A stretch of DNA of 64,000 nt, from contig NZ_JPST01000014.1 in assembly GCF_000763315.1 (NCBI RefSeq), positions 178,525 through 242,524 of the forward strand, given 5' to 3'. Positions 58,154 through 64,000 of this stretch are shown here, piece after piece. The notes beneath the pieces were generated by a model. It did no database searches. It was given only the letters and a program-made list of their open reading frames with translations, and was not told the DNA's origin. Numbering within the stretch: position 1 is the first letter of the stretch; each line of letters starts with the position of its first letter. The stretch comes from Thermoactinomyces daqus. GTDB lineage: Bacteria > Bacillota > Bacilli > Thermoactinomycetales > Thermoactinomycetaceae. The translations under genes were made by a program, and so were the position numbers.

Positions 58154-59119
58154 ATGGCAACTGAATACTTTCCGTTTGATGAAGGCCAAGGCTCTAACGT
58201 GACAGAAACGCAATGGGCCAAGATGGCCCGCTTTTGGCGAATGTCTGGTGTCCTGCCGGACAATATCGACGCCATTTTTGACAGCTTCGTCAGCCGGCCC
58301 AGTGATTATAACGACATCCAAGGCGAATTAACGGTAACGGGGAATTCCTCGACGCTCTCTGTTGACGTCAGCCCCGGTAAGGCCTGGATTCACGGGCATT
58401 TCTTCTCAAGTGACGCAACAATTAATAAAGTAATCGCTCAGAACACCAACGCCAACGGATACAACAGGATTGACCGTGTCGTGCTCCGGCTTGACTGGAC
58501 GCAAAACACCATTACAGTCGAGGTATTACAGGGCACGGCAGCGGCCAGCCCTACGCCTCCGGTCTTAACACAGATCGAGGCGAGCAGATGGGAGATTCCG
58601 CTTGCTCAGGTGTTAGTCCCGACCACTGCAACCACAGGGGCAAACCTCACAATCACTGATGAGCGTATCCCTTCTCTGCCGCAAGATATGATTGTTGCTT
58701 GCAAGCTGTATCAGGCTGCTGATCCAGGACAGATCATAAACAACGCAACCTATACTACAGTTAATTTCGATTCCGCTCACGCTACTTTTCCAGGAATGGC
58801 CGACATGACGAACGATCGAATCATTATTCCGATGGATGGAATCTATCTCATCAACTTCAACTATAGAATTAGCGCCTCTTCGGGTATTGGCGCTATTGCC
58901 TATTCTGCCGCCGGCGGATCACAGACGATCACCAACAGCGCTATCCTGGCACGAGCAAACAACGTTGAAGCGAGTTTGACGGCAATTAAGAGTTTTTCTA
59001 AAGGTGATTTTGTTTGGGCTTCCTACTATCAGTCAACAGGTGGAGCGGTAAATGCCTTTTGGTGGGGGCCTAATTCGCCTTCACTGACTCTCTTTAGATT
59101 GGGGGATAAATGGCAATGA
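58154..59119 (+). CDS. Tail fibre/receptor-binding protein with a C1q-like end
   Basis: A 321-residue protein. The first 200 residues resemble baseplate upper proteins (SPGKAWIHGHFF, NGYNRIDRVVLRLDW). The last 115 (from about 205) read like a TNF/C1q jelly roll (YTTVNFDSAHATFPG, IPMDGIYLINFNYRIS). Such heads form trimers and bind receptors, so this is the likely host-recognition protein. It overlaps the next gene by ten bases. Confidence 0.8.
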   Translation: MATEYFPFDEGQGSNVTETQWAKMARFWRMSGVLPDNIDAIFDSFVSRPSDYNDIQGELTVTGNSSTLSVDVSPGKAWIHGHFFSSDATINKVIAQNTNANGYNRIDRVVLRLDWTQNTITVEVLQGTAAASPTPPVLTQIEASRWEIPLAQVLVPTTATTGANLTITDERIPSLPQDMIVACKLYQAADPGQIINNATYTTVNFDSAHATFPGMADMTNDRIIIPMDGIYLINFNYRISASSGIGAIAYSAAGGSQTITNSAILARANNVEASLTAIKSFSKGDFVWASYYQSTGGAVNAFWWGPNSPSLTLFRLGDKWQ

Positions 59120-59451
59120 GCCTGGATTATCCGTATGACAAAACTTGCTGTAACCTCAAGCTGAATAATGAGTTACTTGCCGCCGGTGTGCCCGTAGAAA
59201 CCGTTTGGGGGGAGAACTGTAGCAACGGGGTGTGCAGTCGGGTTTATGTTCGAGTTCCTGATAGTGTGACAGCAGATTCACCCGAAAAAGCGACGATGGA
59301 TCAGGTTGTAGCGGCTCACGATCCGACACCGCCGCCACCTGAGCCGACACCTGACCAACAGCTAAAATCGGACTTGCAAGCGAAGGCATCACCAACAGCA
59401 GATGATATTAAAACTATTTTACTCAACTGGTTGGCTAATAAAGGGGTGTAG
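59110..59451 (+). CDS. Phage tail-adjacent protein with a proline-rich linker
   Basis: A 113-residue protein. The N-terminal part has three cysteines. A PTPPPPEPTPD linker separates it from a short C-terminal helix (ADDIKTILLNWLANKGV). It resembles XkdW-type small tail proteins in place and layout. A chaperone or fibre-linked role is possible. Confidence 0.6.
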   Translation: MAMSLDYPYDKTCCNLKLNNELLAAGVPVETVWGENCSNGVCSRVYVRVPDSVTADSPEKATMDQVVAAHDPTPPPPEPTPDQQLKSDLQAKASPTADDIKTILLNWLANKGV

Positions 59452-59454
59452 ACG

Positions 59455-59742
59455 ATGAATGAAAATAACGGCGTCGTCATTTCCATAAAGGAGATGTACG
59501 ATACCCTTCAGGAGGTTTCCCGATCCTTGCAGCGTATTGAGAGTCGATTAGACAAATTAGAGGGAAGGGTTGAGGTGGCCTATCAGGCAGATGAGAGAAG
59601 CCGGTTAGCCCTCAACAAAGCTGAAGACGCGCTAGAGTTATCGCAAAAAGTTGAAAATCAAATTGCTTGGTTATGGCGTACGGCAATAGGCGCTTTGATT
59701 GTTGGAGCAATCGAGGCGCTTTTTTATATATCCCATTTCTAA
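59455..59742 (+). CDS. xhlA: XhlA-type holin-associated protein
   Basis: A 95-residue protein. It has a long coiled coil (about 10-65, SRSLQRIESRLDKLEGRVE) and one C-terminal membrane segment (TAIGALIVGAIEALFYI). This is the XhlA layout, which works with a holin in PBSX-type lysis. It lies directly before the holin gene. Confidence 0.82.
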   Translation: MNENNGVVISIKEMYDTLQEVSRSLQRIESRLDKLEGRVEVAYQADERSRLALNKAEDALELSQKVENQIAWLWRTAIGALIVGAIEALFYISHF

Positions 59743-59758
59743 TTGGAGGATGATGTTT

Positions 59759-60154
59759 ATGTTTGATGTTCAAATCTTTGGTGTATCTGCTGTCGGGGCT
59801 ATCGTGGCCGTTTGTGCGCTTTTGAAAGACGTAGGATTTCCTCAAAAATACTCTCCAGTAGTGGCTGTAGTACTCGGGGCGCTTACCGGGGTGTTCTTGA
59901 TCGATCCGGGGAATTGGCAACAAGGATTGATCGACGGGCTCGCGCTCGGGCTGTCCGCAGTTGGTGTTCATTCAGGCGTGAAGAACGTCCGGGAAGGTAT
60001 TTCAAACCTGCTGAAAAAGCCTGATTCTATCAATGTTCAATTAACCAAGCCGATCGAAAAAGAACTAGCAAATACGCTTGAAAACAAAATCAAGTCGGCA
60101 GAAGCCGCAACCCCGGAGCAGTCAGCCGACCCGCAAGCACAACCGCAACAATGA
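59759..60154 (+). CDS. Holin
   Basis: A 131-residue protein with two membrane segments (about 5-25 and 32-65, GAIVAVCALL and SPVVAVVLGALTGVFLI). A charged C-terminal cytoplasmic tail follows (LTKPIEKELANTLENK). Several ATGs compete (59750, 59753 and 59759); 59759 has the best spacing after TTGGAGG, and nested starts could make a dual-start holin. It precedes the endolysin, with a terminator between. Confidence 0.85.
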   Translation: MFDVQIFGVSAVGAIVAVCALLKDVGFPQKYSPVVAVVLGALTGVFLIDPGNWQQGLIDGLALGLSAVGVHSGVKNVREGISNLLKKPDSINVQLTKPIEKELANTLENKIKSAEAATPEQSADPQAQPQQ

Positions 60155-60156
60155 TT

Positions 60157-60180
60157 AAGAGGGCGTTTGCCCTCTTTTAA
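60157..60180 (+). terminator. Terminator between holin and endolysin
   Basis: AAGAGGGC-GTTT-GCCCTCTT followed by TTAATT. It is a compact intrinsic terminator. Read-through or a separate promoter would be needed for the amidase gene. Confidence 0.8.
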
Positions 60181-60201
60181 TTCATAGAAAGGAGCATCAA
60201 C

Positions 60202-61023
60202 ATGGAGATCAAACAATTATTTATTCCAAAATCTAATACGAAAACCCGCCCAGGCATCAAAATGATTCCGCGTTATATTACCATTCATGAGACCGACAAC
60301 ACCGCAGCCGGAGCCGATGCAGAAGCTCATGCCCGACTGCAATACAACGGGAATGACCGGGAGGCTTCGTGGCATTACACGGTCGACGACCACGAAATAT
60401 GGCAGTCGATCCCCGATGATGAGGTTGCATGGCATGCAGGTGACGGACGGGGAACCGGAAATATGGAATCCTTGGCGATTGAGATTTGTGTAAACGCTGA
60501 CGGTGATTTTGAACGAGCAAAAGCCAACGCGATCTGGCTGATCCGGCAACTCATGGACAAGCATGGAATTCCAATTGAACGGGTGGTTCCTCATCAGCAT
60601 TGGAGCGGAAAGAATTGCCCGCGTCACATTCTCACCTACTGGAACACCTTCATCAATCAAATTAAATCGGAAGGCGCGATCATGCCGGAAATCACATACC
60701 ATAACGACAATGAATTACCGCTCTCGCTTGGTTCTAAAGGGGAATTGGTGAAACAGGTTCAGCAAAGGCTCGGAATTACGGCCGATGGATATTATGGCCC
60801 GAAAACGAAGGCGGCAGTGGAGGCGTACCAGAAACAATATGGATTGAAAGTTGATGGGATCGTCGGACAGGAAACGTGGCATTCTCTTTTCCGACCGACG
60901 TATCGAGTAGAAGTAGAGGGAAAAGTCGTTCTCGATACGGTCTATTCCGATAAAATCGCCGAAGCAGTCAAAAAGGCTGTCGACAGTGAAGTTAAAGAAA
61001 TCAAAATTTACCCTCGGTCTTAA
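60202..61023 (+). CDS. Endolysin, N-acetylmuramoyl-L-alanine amidase
   Basis: A 273-residue enzyme. An amidase_2 domain covers about 1-150. Zinc ligands are likely His29 (TIHET), His131 and Cys139 (PHQHWSGKNCP), as in XlyA/CwlA. A PG-binding_1 domain covers about 173-232 (DGYYGPKTKAAVEAYQ). A short beta C terminus follows. It cuts the amide between MurNAc and L-Ala at lysis. The ATG follows AAAGGAG. Confidence 0.94.
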   Translation: MEIKQLFIPKSNTKTRPGIKMIPRYITIHETDNTAAGADAEAHARLQYNGNDREASWHYTVDDHEIWQSIPDDEVAWHAGDGRGTGNMESLAIEICVNADGDFERAKANAIWLIRQLMDKHGIPIERVVPHQHWSGKNCPRHILTYWNTFINQIKSEGAIMPEITYHNDNELPLSLGSKGELVKQVQQRLGITADGYYGPKTKAAVEAYQKQYGLKVDGIVGQETWHSLFRPTYRVEVEGKVVLDTVYSDKIAEAVKKAVDSEVKEIKIYPRS

Positions 61024-61032
61024 GACCGAGGG
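61011..61032. terminator. Palindromic terminator between endolysin and toxin
   Basis: CCCTCGGTCTTAAGACCGAGGG is a perfect 22-base palindrome (11+11) that contains the endolysin stop. A moderate T-rich flank lies on each side, so it may stop both converging transcripts. Confidence 0.7.
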
Positions 61033-61051
61033 CTTGTCATCATTTTGTGTA

Positions 61052-61498
61052 TTATAAGTAATCTTCTTCGTCAATATCTCCTATGTATCCGAAATAATCA
61101 GCCAGTACTGCTAATAATTCATCTTTCGCATCGTCTGAAAGTTCACCTTTACATATTTGCAGCTTCTGCTTCAAAACTGGTTGCATCTGAGTTAACCGCA
61201 CTATAGAGTTTTTTTCAATACTGGTTTCATTTTGAACGAATAATTCGACGTCAATTTCGTCTTTATAATCCCATTTACTTGTTAAAGGAGCAACCGTTAC
61301 AGTAAAACACGTTGGATCGTTATTGACTAAAGAATTATTTGAGACAATAACGACCCAACGGTTTTTATGAAGCTTGCGGTTTTCTCGATTTGCGGGAAAA
61401 GATATTTCTTCATCCCCAATTATCCAAACTGATCCAAATGGGAAGCTTCTCAAATCCGCCAATTCTGCCACCTTAGATAATTGGCTGTTCTGTTTCAA
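61052..61498 (-). CDS. PemK/MazF-like toxin
   Basis: A 148-residue protein of the PemK/MazF ribonuclease fold. The core is FPFGSVWIIGDEE, then KNRWVVIVSNNSLVN, then TVTVAPLTSK. The C-terminal part is acidic (GDIDEEDYL). Such toxins cut mRNA at short sequences. The TTG at 61498 has GAGAGGAAAG upstream. It is 24 bases after the Panacea-type gene and in the same operon. Confidence 0.75.
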   Translation of the reverse strand: MKQNSQLSKVAELADLRSFPFGSVWIIGDEEISFPANRENRKLHKNRWVVIVSNNSLVNNDPTCFTVTVAPLTSKWDYKDEIDVELFVQNETSIEKNSIVRLTQMQPVLKQKLQICKGELSDDAKDELLAVLADYFGYIGDIDEEDYL

Positions 61499-61522
61499 CC
61501 GCTTTCCTCTCCCTCATGGTGA

Positions 61523-62188
61523 TTATCTATATTCTTCTTCTAGCTCAGCGAAAACTTTATTGACCTGATCCCGTAAGTCCTGAAACTCATGGTATAGCTC
61601 TAATCGGTAAAGGGCACGCTCTTCTTTCGTCCCCCTAGTTTTGTCTCTTTGAGCTAACCGTTTCCGGGCTGCGATAAGCCTTTTTTTGGACGGACGATAA
61701 ACAGGGCTTGTTTTGGTCATATTTAGCCTCCTTCCATATAGGCGGCTGTCGTATTTTTTCTCGAGTTCAAGGATTTCAAGCATCGGCGGGGTTGAATAGG
61801 AGAAATCAGCTATTTCTGTAGCTGTGAGATTGCTCAACTTACTGATTAAAACGTCTGCAATAAAGCGTTCTTGGCCTGTTAGTTCATCATATGCTTCATA
61901 TTCAGATTGAGTGTTAAGCGTATATTCATAAGTAACCGAATCCATGTAATACCCATTCACTACATTTACTATGCCCTCAGTTGTCAATTCTGAAACAGTG
62001 TCCACAACTTTCTGATCAAATGGGCCATAATTGTATCTGATAAATTGCGTTTCAGTAAAATGTTTGCCGTATTTATTGCGATAATAATATTCAAACAGGT
62101 ATACGAATTTTACAAGGGAAGTTCGACTCATTCCTACAGGAGCATTTTTAAGAAAGTACACCAGTAATTTTTTGAGATTGTTATCCAA
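61523..62188 (-). CDS. Panacea (DUF4065) domain protein, probable antitoxin
   Basis: A 221-residue protein. Residues about 10-130 fit the Panacea/DUF4065 pattern (SRTSLVKFVYLFEYYYRNKYG, FIRYNYGPFDQKVVDTVSEL, FSYSTPPMLEIL). A Lys/Arg-rich C-terminal part (about 165-221) forms a long helix. Panacea proteins are antitoxins with many toxin partners. It starts at TTG with AGGGGTG upstream and precedes the toxin gene, the usual antitoxin-first order. Confidence 0.8.
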   Translation of the reverse strand: MDNNLKKLLVYFLKNAPVGMSRTSLVKFVYLFEYYYRNKYGKHFTETQFIRYNYGPFDQKVVDTVSELTTEGIVNVVNGYYMDSVTYEYTLNTQSEYEAYDELTGQERFIADVLISKLSNLTATEIADFSYSTPPMLEILELEKKYDSRLYGRRLNMTKTSPVYRPSKKRLIAARKRLAQRDKTRGTKEERALYRLELYHEFQDLRDQVNKVFAELEEEYR

Positions 62189-62233
62189 TCAGAACACCCC
62201 TATGAGCGATTCATTTTCCGCATCCCTAACTCC

Positions 62234-62252
62234 ATTATAGACCATATCTATA
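62234..62252 (-). promoter_or_regulatory. Promoter and operator-like palindrome of the toxin-antitoxin operon
   Basis: On the minus strand the -10 is TATAAT (62234-62239). It overlaps the inverted repeat TATAGA-CCATA-TCTATA (62236-62252). A repressor bound there would block RNA polymerase. No strong -35 was seen. Confidence 0.6.
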
Positions 62253-62345
62253 AGAATTGAAGTCTTGAATTAACTGAAATACAGGAAAACAGCTTTATTT
62301 AGATCATCTTTATAAGTGCTTTGAGTTAACGGGCCTTTTGGCCTC

Positions 62346-62374
62346 TTGCCTAAATTGAAACGGCTTTATATGAT
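62346..62374 (+). promoter_or_regulatory. Promoter of the Zn-binding small protein gene
   Basis: TTGCCT (62346-62351) and TATGAT (62369-62374) with a 17-base spacer. The start codon is at 62395. Confidence 0.5.
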
Positions 62375-62394
62375 ACTTTTGGGAGGGGTTGCGT

Positions 62395-62709
62395 ATGGAT
62401 AGATCAGAAAGAGTCCGAAGGCTGGCCGATATCGAGGAACATAAATTGAGAAAGGTGATAGCAACAGACCCGCACCCAGTCTATACTGACATGGATGATT
62501 ACTGTGATGTTTGCTGTCTCCGTTTAAATCGAATACATATTCGGATCGTTGAAGACACACAAAACATGGACGACAATGGGATCAAGGCGTGTTTAGATTG
62601 TATTAAAAAACACGATCTTAAAGTACTGGATAACAAAAAAGCGCTTGAGTATGAAGCCATGACAGAAGCGAAACTCAGGATCAAAAAAGGTACGCAAATT
62701 AATTTCTGA
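62395..62709 (+). CDS. Small zinc-binding protein of unknown function
   Basis: A 104-residue protein with two CxxC pairs (CDVC near residue 40, CLDC near 71), so it probably holds one zinc. The helical ends are charged. The ATG has GGGAGGGG upstream. It is in the cargo region between the toxin-antitoxin pair and the membrane proteins, on the opposite strand. It could be a small moron gene; no function is assigned. Confidence 0.65.
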   Translation: MDRSERVRRLADIEEHKLRKVIATDPHPVYTDMDDYCDVCCLRLNRIHIRIVEDTQNMDDNGIKACLDCIKKHDLKVLDNKKALEYEAMTEAKLRIKKGTQINF

Positions 62710-62766
62710 AAAGGGAAGGAATTTTAAAAATAACGTCTAAAAAAGATGTCAAGATAGGAGGTGAAA

Positions 62767-62835
62767 ATGATGAAACGTTTTCTCATCGGAGAACCCCCGG
62801 CTGGAAAAACCGGAGGAGAGCCGCCGCAATGCTAA
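62767..62835 (+). CDS. 22-residue ORF with a strong ribosome binding site
   Basis: ATG at 62767 is preceded by AGGAGGTGAAA, a near-perfect ribosome binding site, and the frame ends at TAA (62833-62835). It starts MMKRFLIGEPP and ends GGEPPQC, with a GEPP...GGEPP repeat and a C-terminal cysteine. A terminator follows at 62860. It looks translated, but it is not a known family. No signal peptide is seen. Confidence 0.5.
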   Translation: MMKRFLIGEPPAGKTGGEPPQC

Positions 62836-62859
62836 AAGTTTTTATTTCTAATTGTTATA

Positions 62860-62885
62860 GGCCCCGATCTTGGGGCCGTTTTTAT
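62860..62885 (+). terminator. Terminator after the 22-residue ORF
   Basis: GGCCCC-GATCTT-GGGGCC followed by GTTTTTATT. Confidence 0.85.
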
Positions 62886-63679
62886 TTAGCTAAGGAAATG
62901 ACAGCCGTTGACCCTGTATCGGCCCAACCATACCCGCTTTGTCCATAGAATGTATAATCTTTTGCGGCGCCGCGAATGTCGTAAACCAGCGTAATTTGTT
63001 TTTCGCCTGTCGGAGGAATTTCATTCAAAAAGCTGCTTTCGTCGTTTCCATCCACTACGTATAAAATCGCATCCGTATCCGGCTCGAATGAGCGATTTTG
63101 TTTATCTTTCAGTACAGTCATGCTGGAATCAATGACCCTTGACTCTTTGTCATTATTCCTTACTGATACTTTCAGGATAGCGAAGTTGCCGGCGCTTGGC
63201 TTCTTTGATCCCATTATGTTTTTAAGCTGGTCTTTCTCCTCAACAGAATCTACCCGATATTCCAGCTTCCCGGCTTTGACCCAATCTCCGATCTTGGCCA
63301 CTTTAGGTTTTTCATCCGGTTTCTTAGTCGAGGCAGGTGATGATACTGCCGGTTTGTCGGCTACTGGTTGATTGTTAGACGTATCTTCTCCTCCGAAAGC
63401 AAGACCGAAAATGACGAAGAGGGCAAAAACACCTAATCCCCACCAAGCCCATTTTCTCTGAACGCTTTTGAAGTGATCGACACTTTTCCATGATTTCGCT
63501 TTCCAAGCCCATTCACTTCCCTTAGCACCTAATATGATATTCATGATAATGCCGAATATTGGGATAAGTGCGAGCAAACCAATCCAGACTCTGTTACCTA
63601 TCGCCCATATCGGCCCGAGAAAAAAGGCACCCCAGTTCCATTTTTTCACTTCAGAATGGTTTGTAACGTTCTGATCCAT
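62882..63679 (-). CDS. Membrane protein: DUF2628-like N terminus, DUF4352-like C terminus
   Basis: A 265-residue protein. Membrane segments occupy about 12-55 and 75-100 (WNWGAFFLGPIWAIG, WWGLGVFALFVIFGLAF). A Pro/Lys linker follows, and then an extracellular beta domain of the DUF4352 type (EYRVDSVEEKD, NFAILKVSVRNNDKESRVID). The ATG at 63679 has AAGGAGG eight bases upstream; an ATG at 63706 overlaps it. It is 13 bases after the TM2-domain gene and probably in one operon. Surface exposure could suit superinfection exclusion; this is inference. Confidence 0.7.
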   Translation of the reverse strand: MDQNVTNHSEVKKWNWGAFFLGPIWAIGNRVWIGLLALIPIFGIIMNIILGAKGSEWAWKAKSWKSVDHFKSVQRKWAWWGLGVFALFVIFGLAFGGEDTSNNQPVADKPAVSSPASTKKPDEKPKVAKIGDWVKAGKLEYRVDSVEEKDQLKNIMGSKKPSAGNFAILKVSVRNNDKESRVIDSSMTVLKDKQNRSFEPDTDAILYVVDGNDESSFLNEIPPTGEKQITLVYDIRGAAKDYTFYGQSGYGWADTGSTAVISLAK

Positions 63680-63692
63680 GTTCAAATCCTCC

Positions 63693-63989
63693 TTATTTGT
63701 TTCCAATAGTCATAATGGCTTCATGTTCGATCTGTGCGTTTATGTCTTCGATGCGGTAATAAAGCAGAAAGGCATCTATAAGAGTCCAAATCCCAAAAAG
63801 GCCAAGAGTTAACAGCATCAAAATGCCTTGAATAACATCTCCAACATAAAAGCGATGGGCGCCGAAGTTGCCCAAGAAAAACCAGAGCAGATAAGCTGTA
63901 GATTTCTTTTTCCCTTTTCGCTCCAACTCAGAGTTAACAAACAACAGCTGTTCTGTGTTTAAATCTTTTCGCAATCGCGAATTTTGCAT
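63693..63989 (-). CDS. TM2-domain membrane protein
   Basis: A 98-residue protein with two membrane segments forming a TM2 domain (AYLLWFFLGNFGAHRFYVGD, ILMLLTLGLFGIWTLID). The GxHRFY motif is typical. The ATG at 63989 has no ribosome binding site and the frame stays open to the window edge, so the true start may lie outside. It shares an operon with the DUF4352-like gene. Confidence 0.8.
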   Translation of the reverse strand: MQNSRLRKDLNTEQLLFVNSELERKGKKKSTAYLLWFFLGNFGAHRFYVGDVIQGILMLLTLGLFGIWTLIDAFLLYYRIEDINAQIEHEAIMTIGNK

Positions 63990-64000
63990 CGACAAATCGC

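Larger units (their letters stand above)
32001..64000. mobile_element. Prophage (siphovirus type), right end not in window
   Basis: An element inserted next to tRNA-Ser. It runs from integrase through lysogeny, replication, regulation, packaging, head, tail and lysis modules. The unquestionable phage part ends with the amidase (61023). The cargo genes to 64000 are probably still inside, because no second copy of the tRNA 3' end was found. All core structural modules are present and open, so the prophage looks intact. Confidence 0.9.

Noticed and set aside
61011..64000. attR of the prophage.
   Set aside because: No copy of the tRNA-Ser 3' sequence was seen by eye in this stretch.

Overview
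The window looks like the chromosome of a Gram-positive, spore-former-type bacterium of the Bacillales, with base composition near 50% GC. This rests on the conserved origin-proximal gene order (parB-parA-noc-rsmG-mnmG-mnmE-khpB-yidC-yidD-rnpA-rpmH / dnaA-dnaN-rlbA-recF-remB-gyrB-gyrA / yaaC-guaB-dacA-pdxS-pdxT-serS-tRNA-Ser), a Noc protein, a serS T-box and parS sites of the Bacillus type. The family (a thermoactinomycete or relative is possible) cannot be settled without a search.

Positions 1-14,350 run mostly leftward: a cysteine-desulfurase-like enzyme, ParB, ParA and Noc, then ribosome/tRNA-modification and membrane-insertion genes down to rpmH. Set into this block on the + strand is an unusual pair: a ParM/StbA-like actin (4870-6051) and a long acidic, probably disordered protein (6195-7640), just after a perfect palindromic parS-like site. 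Positions 14,379-16,260 hold a bipartite oriC on both sides of dnaA, with at least eleven exact DnaA boxes, a run of DnaA-trios and an AT-rich unwinding tract.

Positions 16,327-32,000 run mainly rightward and carry replication, topoisomerase, IMP dehydrogenase, PBP5, PLP synthase and seryl-tRNA synthetase genes. GyrA has Val where quinolone-sensitive enzymes usually have Ser. A second cluster of DnaA boxes lies upstream of guaB.

From tRNA-Ser(UGA) at 31,911-32,000 a siphovirus-type prophage begins and runs to at least 61,032. In order it holds: integrase; divergent repressor/Cro-like switch with five GAC-N6-GTC sites; replication module (DUF2800, DUF2815, family A DNA polymerase, VapE-type primase/helicase, an iteron-rich origin-like region, VRR-NUC, SNF2 helicase, MazG); sigma factor and late regulator; a structured non-coding RNA ending in a strong terminator just before terS; terminase, portal (fused to a MuF-like domain), protease, HK97 capsid, connectors, two related tail-tube-like proteins, a programmed -1 frameshift chaperone, tape measure, baseplate, fibre, XhlA, holin and amidase.

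Beyond the lysis genes lies a leftward cargo region: a PemK/MazF-like toxin with a Panacea (DUF4065) protein, a Zn-binding small protein, a 22-residue ORF and two membrane proteins. No copy of the tRNA-Ser 3' end was seen to 64,000, so the right attachment site is probably outside the window.

The best candidates for undescribed biology are the structured RNA plus terminator at the packaging operon, the Panacea/PemK-type pair, the chromosomal actin and its partner, and the phage origin and operator arrays.
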